Assembly (NCBI RefSeq): GCF_021155765.1
Contig: NC_060117.1
Span: forward strand, 8,336,001 to 8,400,000
Direction of reading: 5' to 3'
Origin: Diprion similis
Lineage: Eukaryota > Arthropoda > Insecta > Hymenoptera > Diprionidae
Length of the DNA: 64,000 bases
Shown: positions 1-8,506 of the stretch, one piece after another
How the letters are laid out: the number at the start of each line of letters is the position of its first letter
Position numbering within the stretch: position 1 is the stretch's first letter
Program-made: the position numbers and the translations under genes
Notes under the pieces: generated by a model
The model's database searches: none
What the model was told of the DNA's origin: nothing
Seen by the model: the letters and a program-made list of their open reading frames with translations, nothing else

Positions 1-1796
1 TTAATTATACCGTTGATTCTACATATCCGTAAGCTTAATGAATCATCCTAACCTAAAAATAGCACCGAGATTGTATTTTCCGGACGAGGTGAGTTGTTAG
101 AAACCTTTTCGCTAATATATGTGTATTAGGAATTTAAGATTGAATAATCTGCGTGGCTCAATATCAAAATAAATATAATAATAAATGAATATTTATAAAC
201 CTATAGATAAGCGATGAACTAACTATTGTTCACTAAATTTTATATGTTTTTGGTAACTTGTAACTGTCATTAAAAGATAATTATACAGTAAATGAAATCT
301 ATTTAATTTTTGTATTTTAATAATCATAGTTTTAGTCAATAAGTTTTTGGTTTAAAGTCCAGTACAACAAATAGGTAGGTAATGACATTCACCTCTGTTG
401 GAATTTACCGTATATTTATAATTGTGAATTTTATACTGTAAATAAACGTGAAATATGACTAAACTCGAGCCACGCCCGAGAGTAAAAAATGGAACAATGT
501 TGATTAGATAATCAGCTTCCAGCAAAATCGCTCGATTGCAAGAATATTCGTTTATTTTGTTCGTACGATGACGAGAGATCAAATGGTTGCAAAAACGTAT
601 ATTCGCTCAATTGAACCGGATTTCTTCCAAGTACCCGTCACGTCGTGACATTCGCTGCGGGATCTGGTGACGATGGAGTTTCGCATTCTCCGATTCAGCT
701 ATCGTATGATCGCCTGGACAGATCTTGGGCAAGAGAAAAAGTTGAGGTTAGGTGTATAAAAATATGGGGTGTTCGCAAAACTCGACGTGATTTATCGTTC
801 CGTGAAATCGTCCCCAACTTCGATTTAAGTCGCACTAAAGTCTGAATCTGACGATGAGTCGTCAAATCGTTCCGACATCGCGTTGCGAATCCGGCGATTC
901 TCCATCTAGTCACGAATCTGGGTCGCGTCTAGTATTGTCCTCCGATACACACAAGTTTCCTCATTATCCGTTTCAAAGTCATAGATGTTTCCCGGCTGTT
1001 CACCAAGGCTGCACGAATCTCCTCCTGACGTTGGTCTGCTTATTATTGGAGCTTGGTTGGATTCATCGTTGATTCTAGAAACCGAGCAGCTCAACAACAA
1101 ATCGCGCAGTGCGCAAGTGCGCTCAGAAGTAAGTGATCTCTTGGATTGAGGTTAACCACCATTGTGGAAACCTGTAAATTGACCAATTTGTTTCTGTGTT
1201 TTTTTTTTGTTTTTTTTTTTCTTGAATGGCAGAAAAGGTGATAAGACAGTGATGTAATAGTGAAGATACAAAAAAAACAACTATTATTGGTGAATAACGA
1301 AAAATGGCGACACTCGAACCATTCTAGGAAGACAGGTTGAGTTCTGAAACAAGCTGTGTAACTGATGAACATTTAAATACGGAAAAAACATTACTCAATT
1401 TACATCATACGTGGGTCAGTATTTTTGGATAAGTGGCCACCAGGTAGGACTGCGTGTCAATAAAATTTTATTTTCGAAATGCGTTGAAAGACTTGAGACA
1501 CATCTGCTGTGTTTTTGTTTTTCTTTAGAGGTCGTAAGATCGTGCAGTATGTCAAGCGTATGTGTCCAGATTAAATCCACGAAGAAAGGAGAACTAGATA
1601 AACTCGAACATTCATGGTTTCCTCCTCAACGTCATCTTGACGCCTACGATTTCGAAGTTCATCAGTTATACTTATTGTGGCACTCGCTTGAAAGAAGTTT
1701 CTCGATCGGAAGAAATGAAATTTTTTTGAACGTCTTTCGGACTTTTTTCGTGCCTGTTGGGTTTTTGCGATGAAGAGGCAACGTTCTCGATCTCTT
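1..1796. other. Unassigned left flank of the 5S array
   Basis: No 5S copy and no recognisable LINE protein are visible here. The open frames are short, overlap on both strands and carry no motif I recognise. There is a T-rich tract near 1200-1221. The last 30 or so bases before the first 5S gene (around 1770-1796, GAAGAGGCAACGTT followed by CTC-rich sequence) resemble the flank before the relic 5S half at 44435, so they are probably an old 5S spacer type. The rest may be unique host sequence or decayed repeat; I cannot tell which. Confidence 0.5.
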
Positions 1797-1935
1797 GGCA
1801 ACGGCCATACCATGTTGAAAGCACCGGTTTGAATTTTTATAAAAAGGTTCTCGTCCGATCACCGAAGATGAGCAACATTGGGCGTGGTCAGTACTTGGAT
1901 GGGTGACTGCTTGGGAACACCGCGTGCCATTGGCA
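1797..1935 (+). rRNA. 5S rRNA gene interrupted by a 16 bp insert
   Basis: The gene runs normally to nucleotide 33, then 16 bp (1830-1845, T-rich then five A) intervene before GGTT is repeated and the gene resumes at nucleotide 30. The break is at the site used by the LINEs, with a 4 bp duplication. Further differences are C92T and G113A, plus AGATGAG in place of AAGTCAAG. It is probably non-functional and older than the rest of the array. Confidence 0.85.
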
Positions 1936-2012
1936 TCTTTTTTTTTCCAAAGACGGATCTAACGTTTGGCACCATTTTTAGGAATTTGGAGAAGCAGAGA
2001 TTCATCTCCTTC

Positions 2013-2131
2013 GACAACGGCCATACCATGTTGAAAGTACCGGTTCTCGTCCGATCACCGAAGTCAAGCAACATTGGGCGCGGTCATTACTTGGATGGGT
2101 GACCGCTTGGGAACACCGCGTGCCGTTGGCA
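2013..2131 (+). rRNA. 5S rRNA gene
   Basis: Complete; differs from consensus at G2A and G75T. Confidence 0.92.
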
Positions 2132-2206
2132 TTTTTTTTTCCAAAGACGGATCTAACGTTTGGCACCATTTTTAGGAATTTGAAGAAGCAGAGATTCTTC
2201 TCCTTC

Positions 2207-2325
2207 GGCAACGGCCATACCATGTTGAAAGTACCGGTTCTCGTCCGATCACCGAAGTCAAGCAACATTGGGCGCGGTCAGTACTTGGATGGGTGACCGC
2301 TTGGGAACACCGCGTGCCGTTGGCA
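2207..2325 (+). rRNA. 5S rRNA gene (consensus copy)
   Basis: No difference from the window consensus. It folds as a 5S: nucleotides 3-9 (CAACGGC) pair with 110-116 (GCCGUUG), and G1 can pair with C118. A T9 run follows at 2326-2334. Confidence 0.96.
2256..2303 (+). promoter_or_regulatory. 5S internal control region (representative copy)
   Basis: By alignment with known insect and vertebrate 5S genes, the A box covers about nucleotides 50-64 (2256-2270), the intermediate element 67-72, and the C box 80-97 (2286-2303, TGGATGGGTGACCGC core). TFIIIA/TFIIIC binding here would drive transcription from upstream. The same region is present in every complete gene and in every 3' half left downstream of a LINE. 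Confidence 0.8.
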
Positions 2326-2334
2326 TTTTTTTTT
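2326..2334 (+). terminator. Pol III T-run terminator (representative copy)
   Basis: Nine T residues directly follow the 5S 3' end. Equivalent runs of 8 or more T, sometimes preceded by C, follow almost every complete copy. Confidence 0.85.
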
Positions 2335-2400
2335 CCAAAGACGGATCTAACGTTTGGCACCATTTTTAGAAATTTAAAGAAGCAGAGATTCATCTCGTTC

Positions 2401-2519
2401 GGCAACGGCCATACCATGTTGAAAGTACCGGTTCTCGTCCGATCACCGAAGTCAAGCAACATTGGGCGCGGTCAGTACTTGGATGGGTGACCGCTTGGGA
2501 ACACCGCGTGCCGTTGGCA
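2401..2519 (+). rRNA. 5S rRNA gene
   Basis: Consensus sequence; the flank just upstream reads CTCGTTC instead of CTCCTTC. Confidence 0.95.
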
Positions 2520-2594
2520 TTTTTTTTTCCAAAGACGAATCTAACGTTTGGCACCATTTTTAGAAATTTGAAGAAGCAGAGATTCATCTCCTTC

Positions 2595-2713
2595 GGCAAC
2601 GGCCATACCATGTTAAAAGTACCGGTTCTCGTCCGGTCACCGAAGTCAAGCAACATTGGGCGCAGTCAGTACTTGGATGGGTGACCGCTTGGGAACACCG
2701 CGTGCCGTTGGCA
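2595..2713 (+). rRNA. 5S rRNA gene
   Basis: Variants G21A, A42G, G70A. Confidence 0.92.
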
Positions 2714-2788
2714 TTTTTTTTTCCAGAGACGGATCTAACGTTTGACACCATTTTGAGGAATTTAAAGAAGCAGAGATTTATCTCCTTC

Positions 2789-2907
2789 GGCAACGGCCAT
2801 ACCATGTTAAAAGTACCGGTTCTCGTCCGATCACCGAAGTCAAGCAACATTGGGCGCGGTCAGTACTTGGATGGGTGACCGCTTGGGAACACCGCGTGCC
2901 GTTGGCA
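2789..2907 (+). rRNA. 5S rRNA gene
   Basis: Variant G21A only. Confidence 0.95.
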
Positions 2908-2982
2908 TTTTTTTTTCCAAAGACGAATCTAACGTTTGGCACCATTTTTAGGAATTTGAAGAAGCAGAGATTCATCTCCTTC

Positions 2983-3101
2983 GGCAACGGCCATACCATG
3001 TTAAAAGTACCGGTTCTCGTCCGATCACCGAAGTCAAGCAACATTGGGCGCGGTCAGTACTTGGATGGGTGACCGCTTGGGAACACCGCGTGCCGTTGGC
3101 A
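2983..3101 (+). rRNA. 5S rRNA gene
   Basis: Variant G21A only. Confidence 0.95.
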
Positions 3102-3176
3102 TTTTTTTTTCCAAAGACGAATCTAACGTTTGGCACCATTTTTAGAAATTTGAAGAAGCAGAGATTCATCTCCTTC

Positions 3177-3295
3177 GGCAACGGCCATACCATGTTAAAA
3201 GTACCGGTTCTCGTCCGATCACCGAAGTCAAGCAACATTGGGCGCGGTCAGTACTTGGATGGGTGACCGCTTGGGAACACCGCGTGCCGTTGGCA
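3177..3295 (+). rRNA. 5S rRNA gene
   Basis: Variant G21A; followed by a C then a T-run. Confidence 0.95.
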
Positions 3296-3371
3296 TCTTT
3301 TTTTTTCCAAAGACGGATCTAACGTTTGCACCATTTTTAGGAATTTGAAGAAGCAGAGATTCATCTCCTTC

Positions 3372-3490
3372 GGCAACGGCCATCCCATGTTAAAAGTACC
3401 GGTTCTCGTCCGATCACCAAAGTCAAGCAACATTGGGCGCGGTCAGTACTTGGATGGGTGACCGCTTGGGAACACCGCGTGCCGTTGGCA
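3372..3490 (+). rRNA. 5S rRNA gene
   Basis: Variants A13C, G21A, G48A; the same set recurs at 5904 and 6878. Confidence 0.94.
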
Positions 3491-3565
3491 TTTTTTTTTC
3501 CAAAGACGGATCTAACGTTTGACACCATTTTTAGGAATTTAAAGAAGCAGAGATTTATCTCCTTC

Positions 3566-3684
3566 GGCAACGGCCATACCATGTTAAAAGTACCGGTTCT
3601 CGTCCGATCACCGAAGTCAAGCAACATTGGGCGCGGTCAGTACTTGGATGGGTGACCGCTTGGGAACACCGCGTGCCGTTGGCA
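3566..3684 (+). rRNA. 5S rRNA gene
   Basis: Variant G21A. Confidence 0.95.
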
Positions 3685-3760
3685 TCTTTTTTTTTCCAAA
3701 GACGGATCTAACGTTTGCACCATTTTTAGGAATTTGAAGAAGCAGAGATTCATCTCCTTC

Positions 3761-3879
3761 GGCAACGGCGATACCATGTTGAAAGTACCGGTTCTCGTCC
3801 GATCACTGAAGTCAACCAACATTGGGCGCGGTCAGTACTTGGATGGGTGACCGCTTGGGAACACCGCGTGCCGTTGGCA
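3761..3879 (+). rRNA. 5S rRNA gene
   Basis: Variants C10G, C47T, G56C; G56C lies in the A box. The same set recurs at 6293 and 7267. Confidence 0.93.
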
Positions 3880-3954
3880 TTTTTTTTTCCAAAGACGAAT
3901 CTAACGTTTGGCACCATTTTTAGGAATTTAAAGAAGCAGAGATTTATCTCCTTC

Positions 3955-4073
3955 GGCAACGGCCATACCATGTTAAAAGTACCGGTTCTCGTCCGATCAC
4001 CGAAGTCAAGCAACATTGGGCGCGGTCAGTACTTGGATGGGTGACCGCTTGGGAACACCGCGTGCCGTTGGCA
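3955..4073 (+). rRNA. 5S rRNA gene
   Basis: Variant G21A. Confidence 0.95.
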
Positions 4074-4149
4074 TCTTTTTTTTTCCAAAGACGGATCTAA
4101 CGTTTGCACGATTTTTAGGAATTTGAAGAAGCAGAGATTCATCTCCTTC

Positions 4150-4268
4150 GGCAACGGCCATACCATGTTGAAAGTACCGGTTCTCGTCCGATCACCGAAG
4201 TCAAGCAACATTGGGCGCGGTCAGTACTTGGATGGGTGACCGCTTGGGGACACCGCGTGCCGTTGGCA
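4150..4268 (+). rRNA. 5S rRNA gene
   Basis: Variant A100G, shared with the copy at 7852. Confidence 0.94.
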
Positions 4269-4344
4269 TTTTTTTTTTCCAAAGACGAATCTAACGTTTG
4301 GCACCATTTTTAGGAATTTGAAGAAGCAGAGATTCATCTCCTTC

Positions 4345-4463
4345 GGCAACGGCCATCCCATGTTAAAAGTACCGGTTCTCGTCCGATCACCGAAGTCAAG
4401 CAACATTGGGCGCGGTCAGTACTTGGATGGGTGACCGCTTGGGAACACCGCGTGCCGTTGGCA
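4345..4463 (+). rRNA. 5S rRNA gene
   Basis: Variants A13C, G21A. Confidence 0.94.
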
Positions 4464-4539
4464 TCTTTTTTTTTCCAAAGACGGATCTAACGTTTGCACC
4501 ATTTTTAGGAATTTGAAGAAGCAGAGATTCATCTCCTTC

Positions 4540-4658
4540 GGCAACGGCCATACCATGTTGAAAGTACCGGTTCTCGTCCGATCACTGAAGTCAACCAACA
4601 TTGGGCGCGGTCAGTACTTGGATGGGTGACCGCTTGGGAACACCGCGTGCCGTTGGCA
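4540..4658 (+). rRNA. 5S rRNA gene
   Basis: Variants C47T, G56C. Confidence 0.94.
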
Positions 4659-4733
4659 TTTTTTTTTCCAAAGACGAATCTAACGTTTGGCACCATTTTT
4701 AGGAATTTAAAGAAGCAGAGATTTATCTCCTTC

Positions 4734-4852
4734 GGCAACGGCCATACCATGTTAAAAGTACCGGTTCTCGTCCGATCACCGAAGTCAAGCAACATTGGGC
4801 GCGGTCAGTACTTGGATGGGTGACCGCTTGGGAACACCGCGTGCCGTTGGCA
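4734..4852 (+). rRNA. 5S rRNA gene
   Basis: Variant G21A. Confidence 0.95.
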
Positions 4853-4928
4853 TCTTTTTTTTTCCAAAGACGGATCTAACGTTTGCACGATTTTTAGGAA
4901 TTTGAAGAAGCAGAGATTCATCTCCTTC

Positions 4929-5047
4929 GGCAACGGCCATACCATGTTGAAAGTACCGGTTCTCGTCCGATCACCGAAGTCAAGCAACATTGGGCGCGGT
5001 CAGTACTTGGATGGGTGACCGCTTGGGAACACCGCGTGCCGTTGGCA
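4929..5047 (+). rRNA. 5S rRNA gene
   Basis: Consensus sequence; counterpart of the 4150 copy one 779 bp block earlier but without A100G. Confidence 0.95.
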
Positions 5048-5123
5048 TTTTTTTTTTCCAAAGACGAATCTAACGTTTGGCACCATTTTTAGGAATTTGA
5101 AGAAGCAGAGATTCATCTCCTTC

Positions 5124-5242
5124 GGCAACGGCCATCCCATGTTAAAAGTACCGGTTCTCGTCCGATCACCGAAGTCAAGCAACATTGGGCGCGGTCAGTA
5201 CTTGGATGGGTGACCGCTTGGGAACACCGCGTGCCGTTGGCA
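5124..5242 (+). rRNA. 5S rRNA gene
   Basis: Variants A13C, G21A. Confidence 0.94.
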
Positions 5243-5318
5243 TCTTTTTTTTTCCAAAGACGGATCTAACGTTTGCACCATTTTTAGGAATTTGAAGAAG
5301 CAGAGATTCATCTCCTTC

Positions 5319-5437
5319 GGCAACGGCCATACCATGTTGAAAGTACCGGTTCTCGTCCGATCACTGAAGTCAACCAACATTGGGCGCGGTCAGTACTTGG
5401 ATGGGTGACCGCTTGGGAACACCGCGTGCCGTTGGCA
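5319..5437 (+). rRNA. 5S rRNA gene
   Basis: Variants C47T, G56C; the spacer after it reads CCACAGACG. Confidence 0.94.
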
Positions 5438-5512
5438 TTTTTTTTTCCACAGACGAATCTAACGTTTGACACCATTTTTAGGAATTTAAAGAAGCAGAGA
5501 TTTATCTCCTTC

Positions 5513-5631
5513 GGCAACGGCCATACCATGTTGAAAGTACCGGTTCTCGTCCGATCACCGAAGTCAAGCAACATTGGGCGCGGTCAGTACTTGGATGGGT
5601 GACCGCTTGGGAACACCGCGTGCCGTTGGCA
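5513..5631 (+). rRNA. 5S rRNA gene
   Basis: Consensus sequence. Confidence 0.95.
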
Positions 5632-5708
5632 TCTTTTTTTTTCCAAAGACGGATCTAACGTTTGACACCATTTTTAGGAATTTAAAGAAGCAGAGATTTA
5701 TCTCCTTC

Positions 5709-5827
5709 GGCAACGGCCATACCATGTTAAAAGTACCGGTTCTCGTCCGATCACCGAAGTCAAGCAACATTGGGCGCGGTCAGTACTTGGATGGGTGACC
5801 GCTTGGGAACACCGCGTGCCGTTGGCA
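5709..5827 (+). rRNA. 5S rRNA gene
   Basis: Variant G21A. Confidence 0.95.
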
Positions 5828-5903
5828 TCTTTTTTTTTCCAAAGACGGATCTAACGTTTGCACCATTTTTAGGAATTTGAAGAAGCAGAGATTCATCTCC
5901 TTC

Positions 5904-6022
5904 GGCAACGGCCATCCCATGTTAAAAGTACCGGTTCTCGTCCGATCACCAAAGTCAAGCAACATTGGGCGCGGTCAGTACTTGGATGGGTGACCGCTTG
6001 GGAACACCGCGTGCCGTTGGCA
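5904..6022 (+). rRNA. 5S rRNA gene
   Basis: Variants A13C, G21A, G48A. Confidence 0.94.
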
Positions 6023-6097
6023 TTTTTTTTTCCAAAGACGGATCTAACGTTTGACACCATTTTTAGGAATTTAAAGAAGCAGAGATTTATCTCCTTC

Positions 6098-6216
6098 GGC
6101 AACGGCCATACCATGTTAAAAGTACCGGTTCTCGTCCGATCACCGAAGTCAAGCAACATTGGGCGCGGTCAGTACTTGGATGGGTGACCGCTTGGGAACA
6201 CCGCGTGCCGTTGGCA
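6098..6216 (+). rRNA. 5S rRNA gene
   Basis: Variant G21A. Confidence 0.95.
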
Positions 6217-6292
6217 TCTTTTTTTTTCCAAAGACGGATCTAACGTTTGCACCATTTTTAGGAATTTGAAGAAGCAGAGATTCATCTCCTTC

Positions 6293-6411
6293 GGCAACGG
6301 CGATACCATGTTGAAAGTACCGGTTCTCGTCCGATCACTGAAGTCAACCAACATTGGGCGCGGTCAGTACTTGGATGGGTGACCGCTTGGGAACACCGCG
6401 TGCCGTTGGCA
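6293..6411 (+). rRNA. 5S rRNA gene
   Basis: Variants C10G, C47T, G56C. Confidence 0.93.
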
Positions 6412-6486
6412 TTTTTTTTTCCAAAGACGAATCTAACGTTTGGCACCATTTTCAGGAATTTGAAGAAGCAGAGATTTATCTCCTTC

Positions 6487-6605
6487 GGCAACGGCCATAC
6501 CATGTTGAAAGTACCGGTTCTCGTCCGATCACCGAAGTCAAGCAACATTGGGCGCGGTCAGTACTTGGATGGGTGACCGCTTGGGAACACCGCGTGCCGT
6601 TGGCA
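6487..6605 (+). rRNA. 5S rRNA gene
   Basis: Consensus; the spacer before it reads CATTTTCAGG. Confidence 0.95.
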
Positions 6606-6682
6606 TCTTTTTTTTTCCAAAGACGGATCTAACGTTTGACACCATTTTTAGGAATTTAAAGAAGCAGAGATTTATCTCCTTC

Positions 6683-6801
6683 GGCAACGGCCATACCATG
6701 TTAAAAGTACCGGTTCTCGTCCGATCACCGAAGTCAAGCAACATTGGGCGCGGTCAGTACTTGGATGGGTGACCGCTTGGGAACACCGCGTGCCGTTGGC
6801 A
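6683..6801 (+). rRNA. 5S rRNA gene
   Basis: Variant G21A. Confidence 0.95.
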
Positions 6802-6877
6802 TCTTTTTTTTTCCAAAGACGGATCTAACGTTTGCACCATTTTTAGGAATTTGAAGAAGCAGAGATTCATCTCCTTC

Positions 6878-6996
6878 GGCAACGGCCATCCCATGTTAAA
6901 AGTACCGGTTCTCGTCCGATCACCAAAGTCAAGCAACATTGGGCGCGGTCAGTACTTGGATGGGTGACCGCTTGGGAACACCGCGTGCCGTTGGCA
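6878..6996 (+). rRNA. 5S rRNA gene
   Basis: Variants A13C, G21A, G48A; exactly 974 bp after the matching copy at 5904. Confidence 0.94.
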
Positions 6997-7071
6997 TTTT
7001 TTTTTCCAAAGACGGATCTAACGTTTGACACCATTTTTAGGAATTTAAAGAAGCAGAGATTTATCTCCTTC

Positions 7072-7190
7072 GGCAACGGCCATACCATGTTAAAAGTACC
7101 GGTTCTCGTCCGATCACCGAAGTCAAGCAACATTGGGCGCGGTCAGTACTTGGATGGGTGACCGCTTGGGAACACCGCGTGCCGTTGGCA
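7072..7190 (+). rRNA. 5S rRNA gene
   Basis: Variant G21A. Confidence 0.95.
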
Positions 7191-7266
7191 TCTTTTTTTT
7201 TCCAAAGACGGATCTAACGTTTGCACCATTTTTAGGAATTTGAAGAAGCAGAGATTCATCTCCTTC

Positions 7267-7385
7267 GGCAACGGCGATACCATGTTGAAAGTACCGGTTC
7301 TCGTCCGATCACTGAAGTCAACCAACATTGGGCGCGGTCAGTACTTGGATGGGTGACCGCTTGGGAACACCGCGTGCCGTTGGCA
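7267..7385 (+). rRNA. 5S rRNA gene
   Basis: Variants C10G, C47T, G56C. Confidence 0.93.
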
Positions 7386-7460
7386 TTTTTTTTTCCAAAG
7401 ACGAATCTAACGTTTGGCACCATTTTCAGGAATTTGAAGAAGCAGAGATTTATCTCCTTC

Positions 7461-7579
7461 GGCAACGGCCATACCATGTTAAAAGTACCGGTTCTCGTCC
7501 GATCACCGAAGTCAAGCAACATTGGGCGCGGTCAGTACTTGGATGGGTGACCGCTTGGGAACACCGCGTGCCGTTGGCA
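7461..7579 (+). rRNA. 5S rRNA gene
   Basis: Variant G21A; its counterpart at 6487 has G21, so the 974 bp blocks have begun to diverge. Confidence 0.95.
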
Positions 7580-7656
7580 TCTTTTTTTTTCCAAAGACGG
7601 ATCTAACGTTTGGCACCATTTTTAGGAATTTGAAGAAGCAGAGATTCATCTCCTTC

Positions 7657-7775
7657 GGCAACGGCCATACCATGTTGAAAGTACCGGTTCTCGTCCGATC
7701 ACCGAAGTCAAGCAACATTGGGCGCGGTCAGTACTTGGATGGGTGACCGCTTGGGAACACCGCGTGCCGTTGGCA
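7657..7775 (+). rRNA. 5S rRNA gene
   Basis: Consensus sequence. Confidence 0.95.
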
Positions 7776-7851
7776 TTTTTTTTTTCCAAAGACGAATCTA
7801 ACGTTTGGCACCATTTTTAGGAATTTGAAGAAGCAGAGATTCATCTCCTTT

Positions 7852-7970
7852 GGCAACGGCCATCCCATGTTAAAAGTACCGGTTCTCGTCCGATCACCGA
7901 AGTCAAGCAACATTGGGCGCGGTCAGTACTTGGATGGGTGACCGCTTGGGGACACCGCGTGCCGTTGGCA
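7852..7970 (+). rRNA. 5S rRNA gene
   Basis: Variants A13C, G21A, A100G. Confidence 0.93.
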
Positions 7971-8044
7971 TTTTTTTTTCCAAAGACGGATCTAACGTTT
8001 GCACCATTTTTAGGAATTTGAAGAAGCAGAGATTCATCTCCTTC

Positions 8045-8163
8045 GGCAACGGCCATACCATGTTGAAAGTACCGGTTCTCGTCCGATCACTGAAGTCAAC
8101 CAACATTGGGCGCGGTCAGTACTTGGATGGGTGACCGCTTGGGAACACCGCGTGCCGTTGGCA
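8045..8163 (+). rRNA. 5S rRNA gene
   Basis: Variants C47T, G56C; the last complete gene before LINE A1. Confidence 0.94.
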
Positions 8164-8238
8164 TTTTTTTTCCCAAAGACGAATCTAACGTTTGGCACCA
8201 TTTTTAGGAATTTGAAGAAGCAGAGATTCATCTCCTTC

Positions 8239-8277
8239 GGCAACGGCCATACCATGTTGAAAGTACCGGTTCTTGTC
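8239..8277 (+). rRNA. 5S rRNA 5' half, cut by LINE A1
   Basis: Nucleotides 1-39 with private variant C36T. The same C36T is present in the half that follows A1, so both halves come from one gene and the overlap is the target-site duplication. Confidence 0.92.
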
Positions 8278-8506
8278 AGTCTGCTCCGAGCTCTCGGATG
8301 ATTAGGTAATGATGTTATTGCTCGAAGTACTTGCCTTGTGGTGAAATCGTAGCGCAAGGAGTGTGCGATTCCAGTCGATCTGGTTTATTCCGTATCGAGT
8401 GAAGTGCAACGCATCCGTGCAAGTGAAGCTGATAACGTTGTTGGCAAGGAGGGGGGCGGGGCTCACCCCCTGCCGCTGAACCGAAATTTACCTCGACTTA
8501 AAAAGT

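Larger units (their letters stand above)
1797..8277 (+). repeat. Tandem 5S rDNA array 1 (32 complete genes, 194-196 bp unit)
   Basis: Each unit is a 119 nt 5S gene, a T8-T10 run that should terminate RNA polymerase III, and a spacer of about 75 bp. Nucleotide numbers in the single gene entries count from GGCAACGGCC as 1; differences are given against the window consensus. Recurring variant sets show higher-order structure: a 4-unit block of 779 bp repeats from about 3761 through 5319, and a 5-unit block of 974 bp repeats from about 5319 to 7290. The spacers are nearly uniform (GACGGATCTAACGTTTG type). The array begins with an interrupted gene and ends in a 5S half cut by LINE A1. Confidence 0.95.

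Noticed and set aside
1411-1773. Open frame of 120 codons in the left flank
   Set aside because: No domain, no homology I recognise, and it overlaps minus-strand frames of similar size.
1797-8277. CRISPR-like regular repeats
   Set aside because: The unit is a whole 119 nt 5S gene plus terminator with near-identical spacers, so this is tandem rDNA.
1859-8357. Dozens of 60-107 codon open frames repeated on both strands
   Set aside because: They are translations of the 5S gene and spacer repeated every 194-196 bp; most plus-strand ones start at GTG within the 5S C box.
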